Source: Phytopseudomonas flavescens
GTDB taxonomy: Bacteria > Pseudomonadota > Gammaproteobacteria > Pseudomonadales > Pseudomonadaceae
Reading direction: 5' to 3'
Assembly: GCF_900100535.1 (NCBI RefSeq)
Contig: NZ_FNDG01000006.1
Span: 1-64,000, forward strand
DNA: 64,000 nt
Positions within the stretch are counted from its first letter, which is position 1, and every line of letters starts with the position of its first letter. Made by a program: the position numbers and the translations under genes. Positions 28,729 through 38,503 of this stretch are shown in pieces. The notes beneath the pieces are model-generated. The model made no database searches, was not told where the DNA came from, and saw only the letters and a list, made by a program, of their open reading frames with translations.

Positions 28729-30911
28729 CAGCTAGTCGCCTTGGGACGGTTCTTCAGCAGGTGAGCGGCCAGCGTGCGCAACGGCGCGAGCTGCCGGGCG
28801 ATCAGTGACAACTGGGTGTGTACCAGCCGTTGCGCGTCCTCCAGCTCTTCCGGTATCTGCTCGAGGGCTGTGGCGAGTTGTTCCTCGCTGTCGCTTTGAA
28901 TGGCTATCGGGCTCTGTTCGTTGAGGCCGCGAGCGATTTCGTCGAGGCTTTCGGCGATGCGCCCGGCGCTGCCGAGCAGCTCGCTCTGCTCATCAGCCAG
29001 CAGGGCTTCACCACGGTGCGCACCGAGGCCTGAAAGGTAGCTGAGCAGGGTGTGCGAGAGCACCAGAAAGCGGAAGCCGATATCCGCCTCCTTACGGAAA
29101 TGCCCGGGCTCCATCAGCATGTTGCCGAGGGTGGTCGACAGCGCTGCGTCGGCGTTGTGGGCGTTACGGCGGGCCAGGCGGTAGGCGAGGTCGTCACGTT
29201 TGCCCTCGGCGTACTGGCGGACGATCTGCCGCAGGTAGGTGCTGTTGCAGCTCAGGGTGTTGGCTACCACCCGGTTCAGGCGCCGGCCCTGCCAGTCCGG
29301 CAGGATCAGGAACACTGCGAGGCCGGCGATCAGGCTGCCGAGCAGGGTATCGAACAGGCGCGGCAGGATCAGCCCGTAACCGTCGCCCACCTGGTTGAAG
29401 CAGAACAGCACCAGCAGGGTGATGGCCGCCGTCGCCACGGTATAGCGGCTGGAGCGGGTGGCGAAGAACACCACGCCGGCTGCGACGGCGAAGAAGGCCT
29501 GGATCAACGGGGCAGGGAACAGGTCGATCAATGCCCAGCCAAGCAGCAGGCCCAGCACGGTGCCGATGATGCGCTGCACCAGCTTCATGCGCGTGGCACC
29601 GTAGTTGGGCTGACAGACGAACAGGGTGGTGAGCAGAATCCAGTAGCCCTGGGTCGGGTGGATCCAGTGCAGCACCCCGTAACCTGCAGCCAGGGCGATG
29701 GACAGGCGCAGGGCATGACGGAACAGCAGTGAGGTGGGGGTGAGCTGCAGGCGGATGCGTTCCCAGACGTCACGCAGCGATTGCGGCTCGCGGTCGAGCA
29801 GGGAGCTGTCCTGTTCCTCGGCCAGGGCATCGGGGTTGCTGGCGCTGCCCAGCAGGCGGTCGAGGGTGCCGAGGTTGCCGGCCAGGGCACCGAGCGAGCG
29901 CAGCAGGTGGCGCCAGGCCGGGTTGCTCTGGATACGCAGGTGCTCCAGCGAGGCCTGCAGATCGGCCTGGGCCTGGCCATGCTGCTCGCCGTACTCGAAA
30001 GGCTGGCGCAGTTCGATGGCCTTGGCCAGGGCATGGCAGGCCTTGCCGTGCAGGCGCAACAGGCGCTGGCAGCGGAACATCACGTCGCTGTGGAAGAACG
30101 CCTCGGCCAGGGCGTTGTACGGATAGTGCGAGGAGCTGGCGCGCTCGTGGATGTCCTGGGCGAGAAAGTACAGCTTCAGGTAGCGGCTGACCTTCGGGCC
30201 TGGGCGGCCGTTGCCGACCCGATGGAGGATGATTTCCTTGGTCGAGTTGAGTGCCGCCACCACGCGTCCGTTCTGTTTGGCCAGGGCCAGGCGTCGCGCT
30301 TCCACGTCCAGCTGGCGCAGTGGCTCGAACAGCGCTGCCTTGAGCTTGAGGTAAAGGCCCAGTTCTCGGAACAGGCGAGCCAGGCTGTGCTGCACCGGCT
30401 GGTGGGCGAACAACGCGTGCCAGAGCACTGACAGCACGCCGTACCAGGCGGCGCCGGCGACCAGCAGCAGCGGTTCCAGCCACAGGCCGGCGATACCGCC
30501 TCGCTGCTCTACGCCGATCATGCTGTACACCGCCAGGATCAGCGTCGCCGAGCCAAGGGTCGCGAAGCGCTCCCCGAGGGCGCCGAGCATGGTCAGGACG
30601 AACGTCGACAGGGCCAGGGCGGCGACGAACAGCCATGGGTAGGGGAACAGGAATTCCACCGTGTAGGCCGCGGCGCTGAAACAACCCAGGGTCACCAGCA
30701 AGGCGGCGAGACGGCCCTGCCAGCTGTCGTCGGTTTCCGCCAGGGCGCTGGCGATCACACCGAGGAACAGCGGGATCAGGCCGTGCATCCAGCCCTGGTA
30801 CCAGCACAGTGCCAGGCTGCCGCCGAGGGCAATCGACACCCGCAGGCTGTAGCTGAACGTGTCCAGTGCCCAGAGGCGACGCAGTGAGTGGCGCAGGGAG
30901 GGGGGCGACAT
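28728..30911 (-). CDS. yccS: YccS-type inner-membrane protein (FUSC family)
   Basis: This 727-residue protein has two blocks of membrane helices (about residues 20-165 and 395-520), each followed by a cytoplasmic helical region, with ALAETDDSWQGRLAALLVTLG as in E. coli YccS. The second block carries the FUSC motif (QPNYGATRMKLVQRIIGTVLG). Relatives are proposed exporters, for example of aromatic acids, but YccS itself has no proven substrate. Its stop overlaps the start of the Gre-like gene (TGATG), an unusual coupling of a membrane protein to a transcription factor. Confidence 0.9.
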   Translation of the reverse strand: MSPPSLRHSLRRLWALDTFSYSLRVSIALGGSLALCWYQGWMHGLIPLFLGVIASALAETDDSWQGRLAALLVTLGCFSAAAYTVEFLFPYPWLFVAALALSTFVLTMLGALGERFATLGSATLILAVYSMIGVEQRGGIAGLWLEPLLLVAGAAWYGVLSVLWHALFAHQPVQHSLARLFRELGLYLKLKAALFEPLRQLDVEARRLALAKQNGRVVAALNSTKEIILHRVGNGRPGPKVSRYLKLYFLAQDIHERASSSHYPYNALAEAFFHSDVMFRCQRLLRLHGKACHALAKAIELRQPFEYGEQHGQAQADLQASLEHLRIQSNPAWRHLLRSLGALAGNLGTLDRLLGSASNPDALAEEQDSSLLDREPQSLRDVWERIRLQLTPTSLLFRHALRLSIALAAGYGVLHWIHPTQGYWILLTTLFVCQPNYGATRMKLVQRIIGTVLGLLLGWALIDLFPAPLIQAFFAVAAGVVFFATRSSRYTVATAAITLLVLFCFNQVGDGYGLILPRLFDTLLGSLIAGLAVFLILPDWQGRRLNRVVANTLSCNSTYLRQIVRQYAEGKRDDLAYRLARRNAHNADAALSTTLGNMLMEPGHFRKEADIGFRFLVLSHTLLSYLSGLGAHRGEALLADEQSELLGSAGRIAESLDEIARGLNEQSPIAIQSDSEEQLATALEQIPEELEDAQRLVHTQLSLIARQLAPLRTLAAHLLKNRPKATS

Positions 30912-31184
30912 CCGGATCGGCGACCTTTTCGGGTGAATGACGGAGCCACAGCCATCGGCATGCGGCGATTCGATTGTGCCTCGCTTGCGGGGCGCAGCGC
31001 GAGTGGCGGTTCGCCTGGCGGGTCGAAGGCCGCTACCCCACGGCCATCCCGACGAGCATGCTGGACGCCCGCTGCGCCGGACAGGTCACCGCACCTGAAC
31101 TCTGCGCTGGCGCTCCGGCTCCAAGCTCTACCCATGGCAACCGGCAGACGTTAGGCGACTGCACCCGATCGACAGGAGCGCTCC

Positions 31185-31862
31185 ATGATCGACCTCCATT
31201 ACTGGACGACCCCCAATGGCCACAAGGTGAGCATCTTTCTCGAGGAGAGCGGCCTGGACTACAACGTGCACCCGGTGAATATCGGCACCGGCCAGCAATT
31301 CGAGCCGGCGTTCCTGAAAATCTCGCCGAACAACCGGATTCCGGCCATCGTCGACCATAATCCCAGCGATGGCGGTGAACCGATCCCGGTGTTCGAATCC
31401 GGCGCGATTCTCGAGTACCTGGCCGACAAGGTCGGGCGTTTCATGCCATTGCAGCCGCGTTTGCGTGTTCAGGTCCAGCAGTGGCTGCACTGGCAGATGG
31501 GAGGGCTCGGGCCGATGGCCGGGCAAAACCACCACTTCGTACGTTTTGCCCCGGAGCAGATTCCCTATGCCATCGAGCGCTACGTGAAGGAGACCGCGCG
31601 CCTGTACGGGGTGCTGGATCGTCAGCTCCAGGGTCGGGAATACGTGGCGGGCGATTATTCGATCGCGGACATCGCCATCTACCCCTGGGCGAAAGGTTGG
31701 GAGCTGCAGCGTCAGCGCCTCGAAGACTTTCCGGACATGGCTGCCTGGCTGGCACGGATGGGCAACCGACCTGCGGTACAGCGTGCCTACCAGGTCGCCG
31801 AGGCGATCGCTCAGCGGCCCGACGATGTGCTTGGCAGTGAGGCACGCAAGGCGCTGTTCTGA
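31185..31862 (+). CDS. yfcG: YfcG-like glutathione S-transferase / disulfide reductase
   Basis: This 225-residue protein has an N-terminal thioredoxin-like domain with TTPNGHKVSIFLEE (Thr9, Asn11) and ISPNNRIPAIVDH. The helical C-terminal domain has MGGLGPMAGQNHHF and YSIADIAIYPW. E. coli YfcG uses Thr9/Asn11 rather than a catalytic Cys to bind glutathione and acts as a disulfide-bond reductase. The same residues are present here. It is a single gene. Confidence 0.9.
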   Translation: MIDLHYWTTPNGHKVSIFLEESGLDYNVHPVNIGTGQQFEPAFLKISPNNRIPAIVDHNPSDGGEPIPVFESGAILEYLADKVGRFMPLQPRLRVQVQQWLHWQMGGLGPMAGQNHHFVRFAPEQIPYAIERYVKETARLYGVLDRQLQGREYVAGDYSIADIAIYPWAKGWELQRQRLEDFPDMAAWLARMGNRPAVQRAYQVAEAIAQRPDDVLGSEARKALF

Positions 31863-31903
31863 AACGTCTTCGCGGCATTCCAGGCCACGGGCGGCGCTCG
31901 TCG

Positions 31904-34165
31904 CTATTGCAAGGGCACTGCATCGGCTGGCACCGGCCGGCCGATGAAGTAACCCTGGGCGTAGTCACACCCGAGTTGGCGCAGGTAGTCCTGCTGTTCG
32001 CCGCGCTCCACGCCTTCGGCGAGTACCTTCATTTCCATGCTGTGGGCGAGGGCGATGACGGCCCGGGTGATCGCCCGATCGTCCTTGTCGTGGGGCAGGC
32101 CAGCGACGAAGCTCTGGTCGAGCTTGAGTTTCTGTACCGGCAGGCGCTTGAGGCGGGCCAGTGAACTGTAGCCTGTGCCGAAATCATCGATGGCCAGGCG
32201 CACGCCCAGGTGGCGCAGGCGCTCGAGGAGCGCCTGGGCCTGATCGGGGTCGTCCATTACCGCGCTCTCGGTCACTTCAAGTTCCAGGCATTGAGCTGGC
32301 AGCCCGGTGTCGGCCAGTACCTGAGCGACGCGCTGATCGAGTTCGCCACGGCTGAACAGGCGGCTGGAGATGTTCACCGCCACGAACCGCAGGGAGCTGC
32401 CCGTTGCGCGCCACTCGACCATCTGCCCGCAGGCCTGCCTGAGTACCCAGGCGTCAATGGCACTGATCATGCCGCTGTCCTCGGCAATGGGGATGAACTC
32501 GCCGGGGGGAATCAGTCCGCGCTGGGGATGCTGCCAGCGAACCAGGGCCTCGACCCCGATCATCCGCCCGTCGTCCAGCTTGCGCAGCGGCTGGTAATGC
32601 ACACGCAACTCGTCATTGTCGAGCGCATGGCGCATGCCGGCGATCAGCTCCACCCGCTGGCGCGCGTATTCGGTCTGCTCCTGATCATAGAAGGCAAAAC
32701 CCTCACGACCACTGCCCTTGGCCTTGAACAAGGCAGAGTCCACGTTGCGCAGCACCTGCTCGACGGTTTGCGCTTCATCCGGATACAGGCAGATGCCGAC
32801 GCTGGCGGAGATGAACAGCTCCTGCCCGTCGAGCATGAACGGTTCGTTGAGGCAGTCGATCAGCCTTTGTGCCAGGTGCGCGGCCTGCTCGGCCTGCGTG
32901 CAGTCTTCGCTGAGCAGGCCAAACTCGTCGCCGCCCAGGCGGGCCAGTGTGGTGCCCTTGCCGAGCTGACTGGCCAGGCGCTCGCTGGTGGCCTTGAGCA
33001 GCAGGTCGCCAACGTTGTGGCCGAGGCTTTCGTTGATGTGCTTGAAATGGTCCAGATCGACCACCAGCACCGCACCCCGATCCGCTTCGCGCTGTGCCCG
33101 CTCCAGCGCATGCTCCACACGTTCGGTGAACAGCAGGCGATTGGGCAGATTGCTCAGCGGGTCGTGGTGGGCGAGGTGGTCGAGTTCGTGCTGGGAATGC
33201 TTGAGCACGGTGATGTCGGAGAATACCGCGACATAGTGGCTGAGCAGCCCGTTGTCATCGTGAATGGCACGGATGCATTGCCACTGCGGGTAGATTTCAC
33301 CGTTCTTGCGGCGGTTCCAGACTTCACCGCTCCAGGTGCCCTGGGTTTGCAAGGTGTGCCAGAGATGTTGGTAGAAGGCTGCATCGTGGCGACCGGATTT
33401 CAGCAGGGTCGGATGCTTGCCGAGGATTTCCGCTTCGCTGTAGCCGGTGATCCGGCTGAAGGCCGGGTTGATGTGCACGATGTTCTGCCGCGCATCGGTG
33501 ACCAGCACGCCTTCCTGGGTCGCATCGAATACCGCCGCGGCCTGGCGGAGGCTGTCGGCATCGGCCCGTCGCTGGGTGATATCCCTTACGGTGCCGATGA
33601 AACGTTCCGGCCGGCCCTGTGCGTCCAGTTGCAGGCGCCCGTGTGACAACACCCAGCGGTAGCTGCCATCGCGATGGCGCAGGCGGTAGGTGTTCTCATA
33701 CGAGGTATCGCTGGTCGCCTGCATGATGTCGCTGAGCGCGCGCTGGTAATGGGGTCTGTCTTCGGGGTGCAGCAGCTGCATCCAATGGTCGCGATCACCA
33801 CCCAGTTCGCTATCCTTCATCCCCAGCAGTGCGTGGTAACTGGCGGAGTAAAAGACGTTCTGGCGGCGCAGATCCCAATCCCAGAGCCCATCTTCGGTTG
33901 CCGACAGGGCCAGGCTGAGGCGCTCTTCGCTGTCGTGCAGGGCCGTGCCGATGCGGGCGTGCCGTTCCAGGTGACGGCGGATCATCACATACAGCAGCGC
34001 ACCGGTGAGCAGGACAAATACCAGGCCTTTGCAGATTTGGATCTGCTCCGCCTGTCGGACAGTCAGGCCGAACGAGGCCAGTAGCAGATCGGTGAAGATG
34101 ATCCACAGGCTGGCTGCCAGCAGGTAGTTCAAAGTCAGGCGCAATGCGCCTTGGCGGGTGTTCAT
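31904..34165 (-). CDS. Membrane PAS-PAS-GGDEF-EAL cyclic-di-GMP protein
   Basis: This 753-residue protein has two N-terminal membrane helices (about 10-30 and 42-62), two PAS domains (about 75-195 and 205-320; MKDSELGGDRDHWMQLLHPED and ITGYSEAEILGKHPTLLKSG), a GGDEF domain with an intact GGDEF motif (LARLGGDEFGLL), and an EAL domain with an intact EAL (GVEALVRW) and the metal/catalytic IDDFGTGYSSL. No RxxD inhibitory site stands five residues before GGDEF. Both synthesis and breakdown of c-di-GMP are possible on motif grounds. It diverges from desA; I recall the same pair in PAO1 (PA0285/desA). Confidence 0.93.
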   Translation of the reverse strand: MNTRQGALRLTLNYLLAASLWIIFTDLLLASFGLTVRQAEQIQICKGLVFVLLTGALLYVMIRRHLERHARIGTALHDSEERLSLALSATEDGLWDWDLRRQNVFYSASYHALLGMKDSELGGDRDHWMQLLHPEDRPHYQRALSDIMQATSDTSYENTYRLRHRDGSYRWVLSHGRLQLDAQGRPERFIGTVRDITQRRADADSLRQAAAVFDATQEGVLVTDARQNIVHINPAFSRITGYSEAEILGKHPTLLKSGRHDAAFYQHLWHTLQTQGTWSGEVWNRRKNGEIYPQWQCIRAIHDDNGLLSHYVAVFSDITVLKHSQHELDHLAHHDPLSNLPNRLLFTERVEHALERAQREADRGAVLVVDLDHFKHINESLGHNVGDLLLKATSERLASQLGKGTTLARLGGDEFGLLSEDCTQAEQAAHLAQRLIDCLNEPFMLDGQELFISASVGICLYPDEAQTVEQVLRNVDSALFKAKGSGREGFAFYDQEQTEYARQRVELIAGMRHALDNDELRVHYQPLRKLDDGRMIGVEALVRWQHPQRGLIPPGEFIPIAEDSGMISAIDAWVLRQACGQMVEWRATGSSLRFVAVNISSRLFSRGELDQRVAQVLADTGLPAQCLELEVTESAVMDDPDQAQALLERLRHLGVRLAIDDFGTGYSSLARLKRLPVQKLKLDQSFVAGLPHDKDDRAITRAVIALAHSMEMKVLAEGVERGEQQDYLRQLGCDYAQGYFIGRPVPADAVPLQ

Positions 34166-34330
34166 AAAGGATGATTCGGTTCTTTGTCGCAGGTGAGGGA
34201 GGCCACTGGATCCAACGTTGTAACATTCTCAGTCAAAAGACCAAGTGGTTTTCCCACTGACGATGTTGATAATGCGAGCGTCGGCCCGTTGGCCGTACGG
34301 CGTTTTTCCATGCAAGAGGTACCCCTGCCC

Positions 34331-35515
34331 ATGTGGTACAACGGTTTTCTCGACCTGTCGGTCTGGCAACTCATTCTCGTCACCTTGCTGATGACCCACG
34401 TCACCATCGTCAGCGTGACGGTCTACCTTCACCGTTACTCGGCGCACCGTTCCTTGGAGCTGCATCCTGCGCTCAAGCATTTCTTCCGTTTCTGGCTGTG
34501 GCTGACCACCGCCATGAACACCCGCGAATGGACGGCGATCCACCGCAAGCACCACGCCAAATGCGAAACCGTTGACGATCCCCACAGCCCGGTGGTCAAG
34601 GGGCTGGGTACCGTCATGCGTAAAGGTGCCGAATTGTATGCCGAAGAGGCGAAGAATCAGGATACTTTGCGCATCTATGGCAAAAATTGTCCTGATGACT
34701 GGGTCGAGCGCAAGATTTACTCGCGTTTCCCCATGGGCGGTATCGCCCTGATGATGATCATCGATGTGGCCCTGTTCGGCGCGCTCGGCCTCACTGTATG
34801 GGCGATCCAGATGATGTGGATCCCATTCTGGGCCGCCGGTGTCATCAACGGTTTGGGCCATGCCGTCGGTTATCGCAACTTCGAGTGCCGTGATGCGGCC
34901 ACCAACCTGCTGCCCTGGGGCATCATCGTCGGCGGCGAGGAACTGCACAACAATCACCATACCTACCCCAACTCGGCCAAACTGTCGGTCAAGCGCTGGG
35001 AATTCGACATGGGCTGGGCCTGGATAAGACTGTTCAGCATCCTGCGCCTCGCCAAGGTGCAGCGGGTTGCGCCGATCGCCCACCGGGTGCCCGGCAAGGG
35101 CATCCTGGATATGGACACCGCCATGGCGATTCTCAACAACCGCTTTCAGATCATGGCCCAGTACCGCAAGGTGGTGATCGGCCCACTGGTCAAGCAGGAG
35201 CTGGCCAAGGCCGACGAGTCGGTACGCCATCAATTCCGGCGTGCCAAGCGTCTGCTGTCGCGGGAGCCGAGCCTGCTGCAGGACAAGCAGCAGGTGCATA
35301 TCGACAGCATGCTGGCGCACAGCCAGGCACTCAGGGTGATCTACGAAAAACGTCTGGCGCTGCAGCAGATCTGGGCCAAGACCAGCGCCAATGGTCATGA
35401 CATGCTCGAAGCGATGAAGCACTGGGTGCAGGACGCCGAAGCGAGTGGCATCCAGTCCCTGCGCGATTTCGCCGAGCAGCTCAAGACCTACTCGCTGCGC
35501 CCCGGCGCAGTGTGA
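34331..35515 (+). CDS. desA: Fatty acid (phospholipid acyl) delta-9 desaturase DesA
   Basis: This 394-residue membrane di-iron desaturase introduces a cis double bond into acyl chains under oxygen. All three histidine boxes are present: HRYSAH, HRKHH and HNNHH, between membrane segments. The frame is open upstream to 34184, but the ATG at 34331 (MWYNGFLDLS) is the family start and has an AAGAGG site before it. A small dyad AGTGG-N5-CCACT at 34244-34258 lies in the upstream gap. The gene lies between two c-di-GMP genes. DesA rather than DesB is chosen mainly from this neighbourhood. Confidence 0.9.
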   Translation: MWYNGFLDLSVWQLILVTLLMTHVTIVSVTVYLHRYSAHRSLELHPALKHFFRFWLWLTTAMNTREWTAIHRKHHAKCETVDDPHSPVVKGLGTVMRKGAELYAEEAKNQDTLRIYGKNCPDDWVERKIYSRFPMGGIALMMIIDVALFGALGLTVWAIQMMWIPFWAAGVINGLGHAVGYRNFECRDAATNLLPWGIIVGGEELHNNHHTYPNSAKLSVKRWEFDMGWAWIRLFSILRLAKVQRVAPIAHRVPGKGILDMDTAMAILNNRFQIMAQYRKVVIGPLVKQELAKADESVRHQFRRAKRLLSREPSLLQDKQQVHIDSMLAHSQALRVIYEKRLALQQIWAKTSANGHDMLEAMKHWVQDAEASGIQSLRDFAEQLKTYSLRPGAV

Positions 35516-35593
35516 ACTTGCCCGCAATCGCCTACGTCGTTGTGAACCGCCCAGGGTACCCAGGGTCATAGCATTGACCCGGTTGCCACCCAG

Positions 35594-35618
35594 AGCCCGC
35601 CGTTCGGCGGGCTTTTTC
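35594..35618 (+). terminator. Rho-independent terminator after desA
   Basis: The stem AGCCCGCC / GGCGGGCT with loop GTTC is followed by T5. Confidence 0.93.
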
Positions 35619-35674
35619 GATCCTGCTCGGCAGCCCCACCGCAATCAATATGGCCTCTGCTCTGGATCGGTATT

Positions 35675-36640
35675 ATGGATGAACTTGGCACTATCGACCT
35701 GGAAGAGCTGACCCTGGCGCTGTTGCACAGTCGCGCGGAAGGTACTCGCTTGCGCGAGCGCGAGCAGCTGTTCAGCACCTTGCTGGGCAGCGTGAACGCC
35801 GTACTGTGGGCATTCGATTGGCAGGCCCAGCAGATCATTTACGTCAGCCCGGCCTACGAACGCGTATTCGGCCGCTCGGCCGGGCTGCTGCTGGCCGATT
35901 ACGGCGAGTGGCGCAACAGCATCTATCCCGATGATCTGGACTTCGCTGCCGAGAGCATGGCCAAGGTCCTGGAAACCGGGGCCGTCGAGGCCCGCGAGTA
36001 CCGGATTATCAGAGCGGATGGCGAGCTTCGCTGGCTCAGCGACAAGTGTTTCATCGGTCGCCACAGCGACAGCCTGGCTTCGCCGATCATTTTCGGTATC
36101 GCCGAAGACATCACCGAAAAGAAACAACTGGAAGGCGAGCTGCATCGCCTGGCAACGACCGACGTGCTCACCCAGAGCAGCAACCGTCGGCATTTCTTCG
36201 AATGCGCGCAGAGCGAGTTCGAACTGGCCAGCAACCAGGGGCAGCCATTGGCCTTCCTGCTGCTGGACCTGGATGACTTCAAGCACATAAACGACAGCTA
36301 TGGCCACCAGGTCGGCGATCAGGTGCTCCAGCAACTGGCCAACTGCGCCAGCTCGGTGCTGCGTCGTGGCGATCTGTTCGGGCGTATCGGCGGAGAGGAG
36401 TTCGCGGCGTTGTTCCCCGGGTGCGAGCCGGAGTTGGCTGCGCAGATCGCACAGCGCCTGCAACGGGAAATCCAGCGTCTGGCCTTCAACCATGAAGGTC
36501 ACGCCTTTGGCATCACGGTCAGCCAGGGGCTGACGTCGCTGCGCAGCGGCGATCCCGGGCTCGATGTGCTTTATGCGCGGGCCGATGCCGCCATGTATCA
36601 GGCCAAACGCCAGGGCAAGAACCAGATCGTGACCAGCTGA
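35675..36640 (+). CDS. PAS-GGDEF diguanylate cyclase
   Basis: This 321-residue soluble protein has a PAS domain (about 30-150; FSTLLGSVNAVLWAFDWQAQQIIYVS) and a GGDEF domain (about 160-318). The active-site motif is GGEEF (RIGGEEFAAL), a functional variant. An inhibitory RxxD (RRGD) stands exactly five residues before it, so feedback by c-di-GMP is expected. The usual TGLxNRR motif is changed to TQSSNRR, which is unusual. I recall an equivalent gene beside oprE in PAO1. Confidence 0.92.
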   Translation: MDELGTIDLEELTLALLHSRAEGTRLREREQLFSTLLGSVNAVLWAFDWQAQQIIYVSPAYERVFGRSAGLLLADYGEWRNSIYPDDLDFAAESMAKVLETGAVEAREYRIIRADGELRWLSDKCFIGRHSDSLASPIIFGIAEDITEKKQLEGELHRLATTDVLTQSSNRRHFFECAQSEFELASNQGQPLAFLLLDLDDFKHINDSYGHQVGDQVLQQLANCASSVLRRGDLFGRIGGEEFAALFPGCEPELAAQIAQRLQREIQRLAFNHEGHAFGITVSQGLTSLRSGDPGLDVLYARADAAMYQAKRQGKNQIVTS

Positions 36641-37068
36641 ATGTGGCGGAAAACCGCCTGATTCAGTGCCCTTATCGGCGGTTGAACGCTCATTTTCATG
36701 CGCGAAAAACCGCACGTTGATGGCCCTGCCTTGGCAACATATTGAAATATTAGCTGTTATGCGACTTTAGTCGTCCATGGCACGCAACCTGCTGTGCTAG
36801 ATTCATCAGCAACGGCCCGACTGTGGCCGACAATAAAAATGCAGAGAATCGAACGATGCCATCTTTTCGTCGCCAATGTCTTCAGTTCCCTCTGATCCTC
36901 ATTCGTTCCTGAGCGTTTCGTGCTGCCGTCAACGTTGCCAGTTGCGCTTCCTGGCTGCGTGGTGGATGACGGTAGTGCCCCGAATTCGGCTGATTTTGAG
37001 CCCTCAAGGCATCGCCCATCAGACCGATGTGTTGCACCAATAAAAGAAAAAACACTGGAGATATCACG
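36641..37068. other. Intergenic region upstream of the porin gene
   Basis: This 428-bp gap holds the promoter region of the porin gene. I see an AT-rich patch (about 36730-36775) with a small dyad CGAC-TTTA-GTCG and a purine-rich leader with a GGAG site at 37057. No gene, no clear Anr-type TTGAT-N4-ATCAA site and no repeat were found. Confidence 0.6.
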
Positions 37069-38418
37069 ATGAAAAAAGCTTCCCTGGCGCTGGCCGTAGC
37101 AGCCGGCACCCTGGGTCTGACCCTGGGCAACGTCGCGCACGCTGCCTTTATCGAAGACAGTACGGCCAAACTGGATCTGCGTAACTTCTATTTCAATAAC
37201 GATATTCGTGATACCGACAGCCCCAGCAACAAGGAGTGGGGCCAGGCGTTCCAGTTGAACCTGCAATCGGGTTTCACCGAAGGCACCGTTGGCTTCGGCG
37301 TCGACGCCCTCGGTCTTCTGGGTGTCAAGCTGGACTCCGGTGGCCGTACCAACAAGGCCGGTCGTAGCCGTACCCCGGGCGTCCTGTTCCCGACGGACAG
37401 CGACAACAGCGCGGTTGACGAATTCAGCAGCCTGGGCCTGACCGGCAAGATCCGCGTTTCCAAGACCGTGGCGCATGTCGGCACCCTGCAGCCAAAGCTG
37501 CCGGTCGTGACCTTCAACGATGGCCGCTTGATTCCGCAGACCTTCGAAGGCGCTCAGATCACCTCCAATGAAATCGACAACCTGACGCTGGTCGCCGGCC
37601 AACTGGAGCACGCCAAGGGCCGTACCTCCAGCAATGCCGAGTCGCTGGCCATCGCCGGTGCCGGCGCCGGTGCGGACAGCAACAAGTTCTACTATGGCGG
37701 TGCCGACTACAAGATCAACAAGGATCTGCTGGTTCAGTACTACTACGGCAACCTGGATGACTTCTACAAGCAGCACTTCCTCGGGCTGACCCACACCCTG
37801 GCGCTGGGTGCCGGCTCGCTGAAGTCCGATCTGCGTTACTTCGACACCGGTTCCGATGGCAAGAACAGCAGTGCCGCCGGGCGGGCCGATGGCTATCTTG
37901 GTTCCGGCTACTATGGCCGCAACGCGTTGGGTAACGGCATCACCACCGGCGAGGTGGACAACCGCACCTGGAGTGCCTTCTTCACCTACAGCCTGGAAGG
38001 CCATGCGCTGAGCGCCGGTTACCAGCAGGTTTCCGGTGACAGCAACTTCATCCAGCTGAACCAGGGTTCGATCCCGGGCCAGGGCGGTGCGACCACCTAC
38101 CTGATCACCGACCGCCAGATCACCAACTTCGGCCGTGCCGGCGAGCGGACCTGGATTACCCAGTACGGCTATGACTTCGGCAAGATCGGTGTACCCGGCC
38201 TGACCGCCAACGTGCTGTACATGAAGGGTGACAACATCAAGTCGGCCACGGGTGACCTGAAAGAGTGGGAGCGCGACCTGACCGTCAGCTACGTGCTGCA
38301 GGAAGGTGCCATGAAAGGCCTGGGCTTCGCCTGGCGTAACGCCTCGCTGCGTAGCCAGCCAGGTGGCGACATCGATCAGAACCGCCTGATCGTCAGCTAC
38401 AGCATCCCGCTGCTCTAA
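37069..38418 (+). CDS. OprD-family outer-membrane porin (OprE-like)
   Basis: This 449-residue protein has a signal peptide (about 1-25, AHA|AFIEDS) and the OprD-family 18-strand barrel (DSTAKLDLRNFYFNNDIRD at the start; GLTHTLALGAGSLKSDLRYF; ends YSIPLL). These specific channels import small nutrients such as amino acids and carboxylates. Its position before aguA matches oprE in PAO1 as I recall it; the substrate is unknown. A polyamine or agmatine role is only a suggestion from context. Confidence 0.9.
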   Translation: MKKASLALAVAAGTLGLTLGNVAHAAFIEDSTAKLDLRNFYFNNDIRDTDSPSNKEWGQAFQLNLQSGFTEGTVGFGVDALGLLGVKLDSGGRTNKAGRSRTPGVLFPTDSDNSAVDEFSSLGLTGKIRVSKTVAHVGTLQPKLPVVTFNDGRLIPQTFEGAQITSNEIDNLTLVAGQLEHAKGRTSSNAESLAIAGAGAGADSNKFYYGGADYKINKDLLVQYYYGNLDDFYKQHFLGLTHTLALGAGSLKSDLRYFDTGSDGKNSSAAGRADGYLGSGYYGRNALGNGITTGEVDNRTWSAFFTYSLEGHALSAGYQQVSGDSNFIQLNQGSIPGQGGATTYLITDRQITNFGRAGERTWITQYGYDFGKIGVPGLTANVLYMKGDNIKSATGDLKEWERDLTVSYVLQEGAMKGLGFAWRNASLRSQPGGDIDQNRLIVSYSIPLL

Positions 38419-38460
38419 GCTGGAGCGTCGAGCCGCGCCATGCCGCGGCTCGTATCGAAG

Positions 38461-38489
38461 CAAAAGCCCGGGCTGGCCCCGGGCTTTTG
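38461..38489. terminator. Bidirectional terminator between porin and aguA
   Basis: The symmetric stem CAAAAGCCCGGG / CCCGGGCTTTTG lies between convergent genes. A second GC-rich stem (AGCCGCG/CGCGGCT, 38431-38450) precedes it. Confidence 0.88.
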
Positions 38490-38503
38490 CGTATCGGGCA
38501 ATC

